Source of the DNA: Prosapia bicincta
Lineage: Eukaryota > Arthropoda > Insecta > Hemiptera > Cercopidae
Assembly: GCA_036971475.1 (NCBI GenBank)
Contig: JBAIZL010000005.1
Location: 168,755,386-168,819,385 of the forward strand
DNA length: 64,000 nucleotides
Reading direction: 5' to 3'
A program made the translations under genes and the position numbers. The notes beneath the pieces are model-generated. The model searched no databases. It had not been told where the DNA came from and saw nothing but the letters and a program-made list of their open reading frames with translations. Positions 33,930-46,724 of this stretch are shown in pieces (the first letter of the stretch is position 1; the number at the start of each line of letters is the position of its first letter).

Positions 33930-36480
33930 TATATTGACTATATAAGACTATTGGTCTCTATGTACATATCAATTATCTAAATACTATTACTTTCTATATA
34001 CATTTCAAAAGTCTATATACTATTATTACCAATATACATATCAGTAATCTATATACTGTAACTCCCTAGGTACATTTTAATAATATATTTACTAATACTG
34101 CGTATATACGTACATTTAAAAAAACTTAATAATGTTAACGTCTATAAACTTTCAATCATCCATATACTATTACTACATATATACTTTACAATAATCTAAA
34201 TACCATCACTCCCTATATCTTTTTCAGTAACTTATATACAATTATTATTACCTGTAAATATTTCAATAATCTATATAATATTATTGCCTACGTAGATTTA
34301 AATATTCAATATAGGCCTAATATTACTAGTTACATAAATTTCAATAAAATAAGTACTATTTCTCTTTATAGACATTTCAATAAACTAGATACTAATACTG
34401 CCTATATACATTTCAATAGACTATACTATATTACTGCCTATATATATTTCAATAGCCTATACTATATTACTGACTTATACATTTCAATAGCATATACTAT
34501 ATTACTGCCTATATATATTTCAATAGCCTATACTATATTACTGCCTATATATAGTTCAATAGCCTATACTATATTACTGACTATATACATTTCAATAGCC
34601 TATACTATATTACTGCTCATATATATTTCAATAAGATATGTACCATTAAACTCTATATACATCTTAATAATCTAGAAACTACTCGTATTACTGCCTATAT
34701 ACATTTCAATAGACTATACTATATTACTGCCTATATATATTTCAATAGCCTATACTATATTACTGACTATATACATTTCAATAGCCTATACTATATTACT
34801 GCCTATATATATTTCAATAAGATATGTACCATTAAACTCTATATACATCTTAATAATCTAGAAACTACTCGTATTACTGCCTAAATATATTTCAATAGCC
34901 TATACTATATTACTGCCTATATATATATTTCAATAAGATATGTACCATTACACTCTATATACATCTTGATAATCTAGAAACTATTACTGCCTATATACAT
35001 TTCAATAGCCTATACTATATTACTGCCTATATATATTTCAATAAGATATGCACCATTACAGTCTATATACATCTTGATAATCTAGAAACTATTACTGCCT
35101 ATATACATTTCAATAGCCTATACTATATTACTGCCTATATATATTTCAATAAGATATGTACCATTACACTCTATATACATCTTGATAAACTAGAAACTAT
35201 TACTGCCTATATACATTTCAATAGCCTATACTATATTACTGCCTATATATATATTTCAATAAGATATGTACCATTAAACTCTATATACATCTTAATAATC
35301 TAGAAACTACTCGTATTACTGCCTATATACATTTCAATAGCCTATACTATATTACTGCCTATATATATTTCAATAAGATATGTACCATTAAACTCTATAT
35401 ACATCTTAATAATCTAGAAACTACTCGTATTACTGCCTATATACATTTCAATAGCCTATACTATATTACTGCCTATATATATATTTCAATAAAATATGTA
35501 CCATTACACTCTATATACATCTCGATAATCTAGAAACTATTACTGCCTATATACATTTCAATAGCCTATACTATATTACTGCCTATACATATTTCAATAA
35601 GATATGTAAAATTACACTCTATATACATTTCAATAATCTATTTAATATTATTGCCTATACAGATTTAAATATTCGATATAGGCCTAATATTATTAGCTAC
35701 ATAAATTTCAATTAAAAAAGTACCATTACTCTATATATACATTTCAGTAATCTAGAAACTATTACTGCCTATATACATTTCAATAGCCTATACTATATTA
35801 CTGCCTATACATATTTCAATAAGATATGTAAAATTACACTCTATATACATTTCAATAATCTATATAATATTATTGCCTATACAGATTTAAATATTCGATA
35901 TAGGCCTAATATTATTAGCTACATAAATTTCAATTAAAAAAGTACCATTACTCTATATATACATTTCAGTAATCTAGATACTATTACCGCCTATACAGAT
36001 TTAAATATTCGATATAGGCCTAATATAATTAGCTACATAAATTTCAATTAAAAAAGTACCATTACTCTCTATATACATTTCAATAACCTAGATAAGTTAC
36101 TATTACTGCCTATATACATTTTAATAACCTGTGTACTATTATTGCCTATACACATTTCAATAACCTGTGTACTATTACTGCCTATACACATTTCAGTAAA
36201 CTGTGTATTATTACTGGCTGTAAACATTTCAATAACCTGTTTACTATTGCTGCCTATACACATTTCAATAAACTGTGCATTATTACTGGCTGTAAACATT
36301 TCAATAACCTGTTTACTATTACTGCCTATGTGCATATACATTTCAATAATTATATATTTACTACTACTCCTTATATACATTTCAATAATCTAAGAATTAT
36401 TACTGCTTGTAAACACTTCAATATTATATATACTATTATTTTTTATGTAGACGGAATTGGTGTGTTTTAATACATCCAAT
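33930..36480. repeat. AT-rich minisatellite with ~36-bp units in ~108-116 bp higher-order units
   Basis: The basic unit is close to TATACTATATTACTGCCTAT with ATATATTTCAATA following. In the centre, three basic units form a larger one marked by CTAGAAAC, which starts at 34974, 35082, 35190, 35300, 35414 and 35530 (steps 108, 108, 110, 114, 116). The edges (33930-34400, 36000-36480) are more degenerate. Two ~130-bp blocks with AAATATTCGATATAGGCC recur at about 35670, 35890 and 36000. Open frames of 103 and 83 residues here are repeat artefacts. Confidence 0.93.
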
Positions 36481-39265
36481 ATATAGTTCTACAGTTATTC
36501 TGTACAGTAATGTCTATATTGTTTTAAAGTGATATTCTACAATAATGTATAGTATTTTATAAATTTTACACTTCTTAAAAAAGGTTTTGATCCTGTTTAC
36601 TTCAAAGAAATGTATCTTATATTTCGCATCATAATAGGAATTGGATAACGCTTTCTCGGCCTAAATTTACTACCGAAGAAATCACCGACAATTATAAATA
36701 GCAAGTTAGGGGAGCAGTCTGTAAGAAGTCTAGTTTATTGTTAAAACAGCACACAGTTCGTATTAATCAATTCACCACTGTTCTGAACCTTTGACTGGGC
36801 TGTATCGTCTATCTCTCCCCTCACACGATACAGCGAGGATCCGGAAATTCCCGTAATGTTTAAACATTGTGTCAGCTCATAGGTTATTTTGTAAGCTGCT
36901 TCGAGACAGTTGTGTACAAATGTTGTGGTAACGTACAAGCAAGTAGTTGATCTCAACTTATTGAGAGTAAAAATGTGATTCTTTTTCTGAACTATTTTGT
37001 TTTAAATTAATATTTATTGAAACTTTAATACTGTAACATTAAAGTATTTACCCTTAATATAATAGTCGCAACAACATTTTCACAATGATGTTCTATTAAA
37101 ATATAATTTTGTTATGTCTGAAATGACTCTTGGAGATTTCAAGTTTTCATTCACAAAAACGGCTACACAATTGAAATAAGTTTTACAGAACGAAAAAAAG
37201 CTATAAAGAAAAACATATTTAAATGAATATTATTGCTTCCAGTATTGTTTTGGCTGAAATCAATTCAATGAAAAAATAGACATTTAAAATAATTAAAATT
37301 GTAATGTTTACGAAATAAAAAGTTGTATATTTTATTAAAAGTTATAAATTAAAGGCATACTTATCATTTATATACTAACTTATATTACTAACAGTTTTAC
37401 AGTTATTTTTTGTGCAATAAGAGTTATAAAGTTGCAAATATTATATTTATATGTTAATAGTATTGTTATAGTATTGATGGTAAGATGATGAAATTGAAGA
37501 CAATATTTGATGATAATATTTATAGCTACCAATCAATGTATGGGTGATTTATTTAACCAATCAATATACCTGTATTACATTCATCAATAACATTGATGGT
37601 ATTATTGTTTTTTACACAATGAGGATATCGATTTTAATGTTAACATCAATGTTGTGATTGTATTGATGTAAATGTTGATGGAATAATATTAATTTAGACT
37701 TTAAATAATTAAAAATTATGGAAGATATTATTGAAAACATACTGATAGTAGGCCTAATGTTATCATTTCAATATAATTATTGATGGAAATATTATTGGAA
37801 TTACTAATGCTAATATCTATGGTAAATTTATAGTTATATTGATGAAATAAAATTAATATTTACCTTAATGAATATTAATGTTTACTTTAATGAATATTAA
37901 TGTTTACGATAATAGTTTTGGTATTTTTGACAGTATTTTCTATAACACTTATTTCTCAATGATCGTAATGTTAATGGTGTTATTGCGCTAATGTTTAAGG
38001 CAATATTGTTTAAAATATTCTGGTAATATTCAAGATAATATTGATGACATTATTGACCGATTTAAATGATATTCATATTTCGAACTTCTTCCTATTCTGT
38101 TAAATTTTAAAACTTTGTGATATACATGTAGACAATAATGATAAACATTTGGAAACCGTATTGTAACTAAAATAATGCCTTATATTGTGGCCATGAAACG
38201 TCAATGTGTTCCTACAGTTTTTAGGCCTAACAATTAAAATACACCTGATTAAAATAGGGTTTTTAAAAATAGATGTACATTTTCTAAGATCATGAAACGT
38301 CTACCTATGTAGTTTTTAAAATATGAAACCTTGCCCGTATTGATCTTTTATTATAAGAACAAAACAAAAAATAGTTTCAAAACTAGTATATGAAGTAAAA
38401 ATCTGCACTCTGTCTGAGATTTAGACAGATGATTCTAAAATAACAACTGAGGATAACACTGCTGCAGACTAGTTGGTTAGTTAATCAGAAGATAATTCAA
38501 TCAATAACGTAATAGAAGTAGAGGAGGTCTGGCTTACGTACAACACTTGAAATCTCAGTTTAGGTTTTCTTATTAGTTTATAGCAGTTCAAGTGGGCGTC
38601 AAATGGCTATGTTATATAAAACAGGCTTGGCAGTTATATTTGGCTTTAAGTCTGTCTGCAAAGATATAGGTTTTTTCAAATATGTAAAATGCAAAATGTG
38701 TATGTTAATTAGTTTAATAATATTTACAAAAAATAATATATCGAAAGAATAAATATATCCAAGAGAGTTACAAGAGTAAATATACTTTTAACAAATATTT
38801 TATTATTATGAGTTTTATTAAAATTTATGAAAACGTTCTTGAATACGTCTTAAAGTGCAGCATATAGAAAAACCCACTCATGAATAATATGTACGTCACG
38901 TCAACATTTAGAAATCTGGAGATTAAAGAATTTTGTCACGTTGGTTTTCCTTTACAAAACTTGGTGGTTACTTTTAACAGTTGTTTTGTTTTAAATTAGG
39001 GATTGTTTTAAGGTTAGAAAGTCCTTGGATTCAGAAACCTATATTAATAAGAGATGATGTCTTGACTGACTGATTCATAATCATTGAACAGCAGCGTAAA
39101 CTATTATGGAGAGGACATTAGATTGGCAATGTAGATTAATGATAAAAAAGGATTTACACAATTATAAGTTTATTTTTGTCATTGAACAAATATCCATTTC
39201 CTGATTTTTATCTAGATTTTTGTGATTTAAATCAGTAAACAGGTCTAATTTTAAGTTAGGGGATT
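36481..39265. other. Very AT-rich DNA, partly repeat-like
   Basis: Between about 37440 and 38070 the words AATATTGATG, ATTGATGG and TTAATGTTTAC recur irregularly (for example TTAATGAATATTAATGTTTA twice near 37880), suggesting a very old minisatellite. No gene is recognised in the remainder. Confidence 0.45.
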
Positions 39266-39266
39266 A

Positions 39267-39270
<4 letters not shown>

Positions 39271-39346
<76 letters not shown>
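39271..39346. repeat. (TA)n microsatellite
   Basis: A pure AT dinucleotide run of about 75 bp. Confidence 0.96.
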
Positions 39347-39347
<1 letters not shown>

Positions 39348-40280
39348 CAATCGTTAATAAAATACGTTTCTATTCATCCAGTCAATTTCAAATAAATGTT
39401 TTTAACCTATAGTGGATATCAATTGATGTTAATACAATTTTATCAAATGTTTATTGAATAATTTAAATTTATAAACCTTTGGCACTGATCCAACTTTCTT
39501 ATAGCTAGAAATCAAATAGCCTACTTATAGATGTATATGAAATTATAAGGGAAAGGTTCCCTGCAATAGTGAAGCATTAAAAGAGGTAGAAAGAATGAGA
39601 AGATATAGACCACCATCAGCTTCCTAAATTAGAAACGAAAAAAGGAAGGGAATAAATAGTAACAAAAATAATACTCCAACACCATTTACTATATATATTA
39701 AGTTTCACCACTTGATATTGTAATTCTGTCATATGTATGACATATTTATATTAATTGTAATTATAAAATAAAAAGTAACTAAAATTACATTTTTCTTTTT
39801 CGACCTCAAAGGGAATTGACTTTAGAAATTTTTTTTCTATATGACTTGTTTATAAATATGATAAATTATGAAGTTTAAATTTTAAAAAGTAAAATTTATC
39901 AATAAAAAAGTTCTTATCGTCTGAATAACTACTTAAATACTTTCTTTTGAAAATTACTATTTGGAATTAGACTGCTCTGTTCAGTCCTCAGACTTGTTAC
40001 GGTTATTTTGCAATGTGTTGATCTGAAACTCCACACTCTGATAGTAGTATTTCAATTTATTTTTTCTTAGAGAGAACATTATCGGACAGATTATTACCAT
40101 ATAAATAAAAAGTACAAATTCTTTTTGTAGTATTTATAAGTTGAGTTAGAACATGCTTTCCCCTACCAAAATTTAAGCTTCGCTTCTAAGCAAATATAAT
40201 AGTTAAATAATAACTAAATGATAAGACCAATTTGCAATTTACAGTTGTTTTTCTTATGTGTGTTAAAATGCCAAAGCAGC
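39347..40280. other. No recognised gene
   Basis: AT-rich sequence with no supported feature. Confidence 0.4.
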
Positions 40281-40284
40281 GCAC

Positions 40285-41468
40285 ATCATCATCAGTGAGT
40301 ACTATAAAGTACTGTACTGTACATCACAATCAGTGAGTACTGTACTGTACTGTACATCAACATCAGTGAGTACTGTGCTGTACATCATCATCTGTGACTA
40401 CTGTACATTATCATCAGTGAGTACTGTACTGTACATCATCATCCATGTGTACTGTAATGTACTGTACATCATAATCAGTGAATACTTTACTGTACATCAT
40501 CATCAATGAGTACTGTACTGTACATCAATATCAGTGAGTACTGTGCTGTACATTATCATCTGTGACTACTGTACATCATCATTAGTAAGTACTGTACTGT
40601 ACACCATCATCAATGTGTACTGTAGTGTACTGTACATCATAATCAGTGAATACTTTAGTGTACTGTACTGTACATTATCATCAGTCAGTACTGTACTGTA
40701 CATCATCATCAGTGAGTACTGTGCTGAACATAATCATCTATGACTACTGTACATCATCATCAATGTGTACTGTAATGTACTGTACATCATCATCCGTTAG
40801 TACTGTGCTGTACATCATCATCTGTGACTACTGTACATCATCATTAGTAAGTACTGTACTGTACATTATCAACAATGTGTACTGTAATGTACTGTACATC
40901 ATAATCAGTGAATACTTTAGTGTACTGTACTGTACATCATCATCAGTGAGTACTGTACTGTACATCATCATCAGTGAGTACTATAAAGTACTGTACTGTA
41001 CATCATAATCAGTGAGTACTGTACTGTACTATACATCAACATCAGTGAGTACTGTGCTGTACATCATCATCTGTGACTACTGTACATCATCATCAGTAAG
41101 TACTGTACTGTACATCATCATCAATGTGTACTGTAATGTACTGTACATCATAATCAGTGAACACTTTAGTGTACTGTATTGTACTGTACATCAACATCAG
41201 TGAGTATTGTAATGTACATCATATTCAGGAAGTACTGTACTATACATAAGCATCAGTGAGTATTGTACTGTACATCATATTCAGGAAGTACTGTACTATA
41301 CATAAGCATCAGTGAGTACTGTACTGTACGTCATCACCAGTGAGCACTGTACTGTACATCATCATCCGTGAGTACTGTACTGTACAGCATCATCTGTAAG
41401 TACTGTAATGTACATAATCATCAATGCGTACTTTACTGTACTGTACATCATCATCAGTGAGTATAGGT
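40285..41468. repeat. TACTGTACATCATCATCAGTGAG minisatellite
   Basis: Units near 28 bp (GTACTGTACATCATCATCAG plus TGAGTACT), with shorter and longer variants, run for almost 1.2 kb. Larger-scale repetition is visible: CTGTGACTACTGTACAT recurs at about 40391, 40559, 40821 and 41071, and CAGTGAATACTTTA at about 40475, 40645 and 40915. TGTACTGTACA-type words are self-complementary, so the array can form many small hairpins. Open frames of 63-120 residues (LYIIISEYC-like) are repeat artefacts. Confidence 0.96.
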
Positions 41469-42665
41469 ACAGAAATTCCTAACTAAAACTAAAGAATTAA
41501 AAGTAATTATTTGAGTAACTTAGTAAAAGCTAATAACTTGCTGACACGTTCCAAAACAGTCGTTCCATAGACGAAGCTAAACCCCTGCCATCAAATAATT
41601 ACTTATGATTTATTTAGTGAATTCAATATGGTTACAATAACCACCTATAACTAAAGAGCTGCATGTTAAAAACCTATGTTTTACTTATACACTTTAACCT
41701 TTGATACGTAAAGTCTCTTCCATTGTAGCACTTAACTTTTGTTTGAATAAGGGCTGCAGTTTCGGAAACCTTTTCCATATCGAATGGAAGGGAAACTTTG
41801 TTAGTGTAAGAGGGTTGCTAAAGTTAATGACAAGTGTCAAATGTTTTCGCTATGGTTTAGAAGTATGTAGATTTACCGATAATAATGACTATTTTGATTA
41901 AAGCATTGAGAAAATACAAATTTATTAAGAATTTTATTTTATTTGAAGTATTTGCAGAGGAATTAATTAATTAAATCCATGTTCGAACAAACAGTCACTG
42001 CGGTAGTGAGAGGCACTAGAGAAGGAATTTTAAAAAAATCAGACTTCAACTCCCAAGAGGGGTGATTTAGTATATAGTAACAAGGCAGCTATTTTAATAA
42101 ATATAGATATTTTCCTCAATTTTCATGTACAAATAAATGAAACTCCTAAAAAATCTTGGATTTTATTAAATTCAAATTCAAAATTATTTTCATCCTCAAT
42201 AATACCAACTTAAAAGGCATAGTCTTAAACCAAATTCTAATTCTAGTTGAAATTATATTTTGAAAAGCCTAATATGGTTAATCAAAGGAACAAAGTTTTA
42301 GTAAGGTGCAAAAATGAAATTCTATAACATTTACATTGAAATTATAGTGTAAAGGTATTTACTTTGAAGATTGTCAAAGTAACAACACAAAGGCAACATT
42401 GCGGCTGACTCAAATCTTGTAGTTCCAAGCTCTGAATAATAATATTGCAACTAATAACAGACAAATGTAATTAGCTGTAACCCCTTTACTGAACTATTTT
42501 CGTACTTGTAAGAGATATTTAGCGTTCAAAATTGATTTTGTTATAAGAGTTCTTTTCTGCGAATAAATACAGATTTTAAATATAACGTAATAATTAAAAA
42601 TAATATAATTTTCAAAATATAAATTTTATTTCATGACTGATATTAATTTAGAATTAAAATAATTT
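41469..42665. other. No recognised gene
   Basis: The 66-residue frame at 41701-41901 has a normal-looking composition but no domain I recognise. Confidence 0.4.
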
Positions 42666-42669
42666 TTAA

Positions 42670-42941
42670 AGAAACTTAACAGTAGTATCTCATTTGTATA
42701 CTATTAGCATTGTCTAGAAGAAACAGGATGGAGTTGAATTTCTCGGACCATGCCGTATTCAAAAGTAACTCAGTCGTAAATAATTTATGAACGCCCATTA
42801 TTTCTCTAAGTACACATTTTCCACAGACTGGATCAACCTGGTGGTTGAAAGAACACAGAAATTCTTTAGTGCAACCGGGGTTCGAACCTAGAATCCCTAG
42901 GTTAGAAGTCAAGTGCTCTATGCACTAGACCACTCAGCTAC
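42670..42941 (-). mobile_element. tRNA-derived SINE, copy 1
   Basis: On the minus strand the head reads GTAGCTGAGTGGTCTAGTGC (A box) and, about 45 bases later, GGTTCGAACCCCGG (B box; plus-strand 42878-42888 is its core complement). A body follows with AAAGAATTTCTGTG and CCAGTCTGTGGAAAATG, shared with the SINE at 57.1 kb. The acceptor stem does not close as in a working tRNA, and a body follows the head, so this is a SINE and not a tRNA gene. The 3' boundary near 42670 is approximate. Confidence 0.8.
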
Positions 42942-43815
42942 TTTTAATAAACGATTATAATAATTATTTAAAGACAAAACGTTTTTTATTTCTTTGATGA
43001 GCTTCAGCAACAAGACACTTTAGTAATTACAACGGTTTTTTAAAAAAAAACTTGCTTTAATTCCAATTAAAGTCAAGGTATAAAATTCAGGCGTAAAAGA
43101 TTTATAGAACGTCACAGATAAAGTCAACCAGAGTAAAATTTTACTTGTCTCAATACGCGATTCGATATTGCCCTTTGATAAGTGCAAAAATTGGTTTCCT
43201 TTTAAAATCAGTTCAATATATTAAAAAATAAAACTTTAGATATTGTAAATAAATAACTCCCTAAAATAAATTATAGTTAATATTAAAATAATTTGAATTG
43301 TGAAATTTATAGAGTAGAAAATTTGCGTATTACGTTCTGATAGACTTTATGCATGAATAAATGTAAATTAGGGTAATATGTTACAGCTGAATTCAGAGAG
43401 GGTGTAAAACAAATTATGAGAGGGGGAACTGAGGAATAGGAGCATTGTGATTGGTGAATGAAAGTACAGTGTATAAAAACATATAACCTTAGTTACAATA
43501 AAAAAGACAGTTTTAATAGGAACATGTTTATTTTACAAGTAATATTCAGGGAAAGCTTTACTTAATGGTGAAGTAGAGGTTATGTTAAATTATTACGTTT
43601 TTCAATTTATGATCAATAATAATGTAAATGCATATCAAGTAATTTTGCTTAATTTAGGCATGTTTATTACGTTTTTGTAGCACTAAGCTAATTAAGTGGT
43701 ATAATTACTATTGTCCTCGAAGGTTAGGAAATGATTGGGAATATATTTAGGTAGGCTTAAGGTAAGGACATAAAAAACAATATATGACGCATTATGATAG
43801 CACATATACGTTATC
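42942..43815. other. No recognised gene
   Basis: AT-rich, with no supported feature. Confidence 0.4.
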
Positions 43816-44235
43816 ACTTACCTGAATTTGATCTAATTTCTATCGAGGACATAAGAAGGTGTTTGCCTGTTTCACCTCCTTGTAAATGGAAGGTCAGGAT
43901 AACAATAGGGCATAATAACTCCCCGGTTCTAGGAGTAGAGGATAATTATGGCATTGGGTGGATAGTAACGCTCAAATGAAGATGATTTCCTCTTTATCGG
44001 GGGCATAAAGAAATGTCTGTGCGCAACTCTACCTTATACAAAAAACACAGAAAATGATTGATTGTGTTAGGTAGGACCAGGAAAAGGACAGAGTGCTCCC
44101 GTGGTAATGGGAGTGGAGGAAGGTAATCGTACCTCGTGACTAGAGTCGCCTACCTGATGCAATTTCAGTAGACCTACTCTCTACTGAAGCACAGAAAGGC
44201 GTCTACCCATTGCTTAGAAAGAGGAAAAGTGTGTA
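43816..44235 (+). repeat. Three diverged units of the ~170-bp dispersed repeat
   Basis: The signature recurs as TTTCTATCGAGGACATAAG (43836), CTCTTTATCGGGGGCATAAA (43990) and CTACTCTCTACTGAAGCAC (44170). Between them are GGAGTAGAGGA / GGGAGTGGAGGA and GTCGCCTACCTGATG, the equivalents of GGGAGTAGGAGAA and TTCACTTACAAGAAG at 61.5 kb. Confidence 0.65.
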
Positions 44236-44520
44236 TTAAGAGGGCAATAAATATTTACAGATTCTAAAAATCAAAAAGTTTCATATATTAAATTTTTTTA
44301 AAAAATTTAACAAAAATTACAATAACTTCAAGTGCTATGCCCTAGTAATGTGATTCATCCTTTAAAACAATGTATTTTACAGAAAATTTACTGAGGCTCA
44401 TCAAATGTCGGTTTTATCCATCACTTTCAATTGATATACATCATTTTACCTTAATTTATTTATTTGAATCGAAAAATGCCAAAATAAAATAAATATCTTT
44501 GAAATAAATACAGACCGTCA

Positions 44521-44765
44521 GGTATGATTATTTATTTACACAGGCAATGTTTCAATATCAAGGTACGCTATCGTTTTCAGGCCTTATTGCTCCTGCACCC
44601 TATAGCCTTATACCCTATATTTATAAAACCAGCACAAAAACGGGTTCGTTAACTCACATCACCTTTGTCCATGTGTACTAGCAATAAACTCAAGAAAACT
44701 TGAATGTGCGTCCTGAGAAGTAGATGTTCGTTATTGAAATGTTGCTTGTGTAAATAAATAGATGT
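44521..44765. repeat. Head-to-head pair of PLE-type terminal modules
   Basis: The minus-strand left arm reads CTGAAAACGATAGCG then TTGATATTGAAACATTGCC, TGTGTAAATAAATA. The plus-strand right arm (from 44712) reads CTGAGAAGTAGATG then CGTTATTGAAATGTTGCTTG, TGTAAATAAATA. Near-identical outer ends and outward orientation; no coding sequence between. Confidence 0.7.
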
Positions 44766-45200
44766 AGGCTGTAGGCTCTAGCTGAGGCCCAAGTCAACCG
44801 CATTTATACAAAGAATAAACTCTGCAAGTGTAATCATGATTAATAATAAAAATAATAATTTTTCAAAATTATTATTTTCACTTTTTTTATATAACAGGTA
44901 TTAATATGTTGTAACTTTCCCGTTAAGGGACTTGAAGTTACAGTTGAAAAAGCAGAGCTTTCAACCCCGACTTGATAAAGAAGGCTTTGCAACCTTTATT
45001 TTGTACATTTTCTCTACCCTAATTTCTGAAGGGCTTCCAGCTTCTTTTGTTCACATCCGGCTTTGTCTGTCATTCTGCCCTAATCTACAATCAACTGTGG
45101 AACCGTGGCCCTTCATACTGCCGATCTACTTCTCCTTCCTTGATTACGTGGAGACTGTAGCCTACTGATTAACGGTGATGACAATTCTTTTGGCTTCTAC
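44766..45200. other. Unclassified stretch with one 78-residue frame
   Basis: The frame at 44932-45168 is GC-richer than its surroundings but shows no domain I recognise. It ends just before the paired CRE-like sites. Confidence 0.35.
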
Positions 45201-45207
45201 CACGTAA

Positions 45208-45306
45208 TGACGTCAATGATGTAATGACGTCATTCGTTTGGCTTCTAATTTTGTGGACAGTGAACAAACGAGTAATGTATAAAACTTACAATCAAGAAGG
45301 TATCAA
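45208..45306 (+). promoter_or_regulatory. Possible promoter: two CRE octamers, TATA box, initiator-like site
   Basis: TGACGTCA occurs at 45208-45215 and again at 45225-45232, 17 bp apart. TATAAAA follows at 45278-45284 and TATCAAG at 45301-45307 (candidate start near 45305). The order and spacing fit a CREB/ATF-responsive core promoter. No open frame longer than a few codons lies immediately downstream, so any product would be non-coding or spliced. Confidence 0.35.
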
Positions 45307-45790
45307 GAAAGTGATCTTGTATAAAGTAGGAAGTAATAGAATTTATTATAATATAATATTTATATGATCTAAAAAGTTATTTATTGTAAAAATTATATTT
45401 AAAATATATTTATAAAATGCTCTATATTAGAGAATAATTTGCCTCTACTGTAAATAAACATTAAACTTAAAATTACCTCGTAAAATACAGTCTAAATGAT
45501 ATTATCAACAATGGGTTGGAGAACAATTTGATAAAACCTTACGCTCTATATAAATACGCTATTTTGAATACACTAGGAATTAAAGAATTTATTTTATTAC
45601 AGTATATATGATTAAAAAGTAATTTAATGAAGGAATTAAATTATTCTCATATATTAAAAAAAATAAATCATATAAAGCTATGTAGCATAAAACAAATATA
45701 ATTAATATCATTGAGTTAAAAAAATAAACAACAGAAAAACTCTATTATAAAAATGTAATTTACTGTGGTTCACTCGGAGGGGGTAAAATA
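45307..45790. other. AT-rich DNA, no gene seen
   Basis: No supported feature. Confidence 0.4.
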
Positions 45791-45794
45791 ATTT

Positions 45795-45845
45795 GCTGAA
45801 AGAAGCTCGTAACAGCTGCGAGTAAGTCGAAACGACGCCAGAGAG
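45795..45845 (+). repeat. Candidate single PLE-type terminal module
   Basis: CTGAAAGAAGCTCGTAACAG then CTGCGAGTAAGTCGAAACGA. CTCG and CGAG can pair before GTCGAAACG, as in the other modules. No partner was found nearby. Confidence 0.4.
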
Positions 45846-46329
45846 AACGGTAGAAGGCAAAGCTAAATTGAGCTACCTCACATAATAAATGATTCCATTC
45901 TACAGTTGTTTTATTCTTAATCTTTTTTATTAGAGATATGTGAATCCCGTAACTTTAAAATCGGCAGAACGTATTGGTTTTCTTTATTGATTTGAAGCTT
46001 CCATTTCTGCTCACAGATTTATTACAATTGTTTAATTAGTCTCAATAAGGGGGTAATTTTTAAGTCTTTCCAATAGAATCTTTCAGCAAAACTGAATAAT
46101 TAGGCTAAAATTGAAGAGTATCGGAAAAAGAACGCAGTTGTGATTGGGCTGCATCCATCAATAACAATTCTTTGTTATCTTTTGCTGGACTGAAAGATAT
46201 TTTAAATGTATCCATAGATCTTGGGCGCGCATCTGCACATGGTCCAGAGCATTTGGCGTGGATTGTCATCCCTAAGTTTTAACAATGGAATATCTTACTG
46301 AGAAGAGTTGAAAACAAAGGTTTGAGAAC

Positions 46330-46720
46330 AAAATTCTTTTGGAAAAGGGGTCGAAACTATAATATCTGGTTTGGAGGTCGTCTCGACCCAGTCCAGGCCA
46401 TAGATTGAGGTTGAAAAACTCTTGGATACTGGCACCTCGAGTCGTAGCCCCAAGCCCCCCCCCCCTTGTCTCGGACCTGACGAAAGTCATCCGGGCGGGA
46501 GTAAGGAGTCTGCGATTGGATTTCTGGGCGTGGATTCAAATGCTTGACTGTAGCTATCTCCCAATTATGCATCTATCGTTGTGCTCTTTGTTATTCTACC
46601 TCTATCTTAGAGAAAAGAAGAGACATGCTAGGGACTCTAGAGGTTTTCACCATCTATCAGTCTTTCTTCATACACACTTTCACAATAACACACTTAGTGA
46701 TGTTATAAAATAAATGAGAT
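46330..46720 (+). repeat. Dispersed ~400-bp repeat, copy 2
   Basis: It is in tandem with copy 3. Shared blocks: GGAGGTCGTCTCGACCCAG, GCGATTGGATTTCTGGGCG, CTATCGTTGTGCTCTTTG and TTTCTTCATACACACTTTC, ACAATAACACACTTAGTGATG. A C13-type run is at about 46457. Overlapping open frames on both strands reflect its higher GC content. Confidence 0.6.
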
Positions 46721-46724
46721 ACTG

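Noticed and set aside
36069..36393. Repeat proteins of 103 and 83 residues
   Set aside because: Both strands are open because the minisatellite unit lacks stops in these frames. Adjacent, more diverged units break them.
40534..41203. Open frames of 63-120 residues (LYIIISEYC-like)
   Set aside because: Translation of a minisatellite, with frame changes at every irregular unit.
42860..42941. Functional tRNA gene
   Set aside because: A and B boxes are present, but the acceptor stem does not close and a SINE body follows; a second related copy at 57.1 kb shows it is dispersed.
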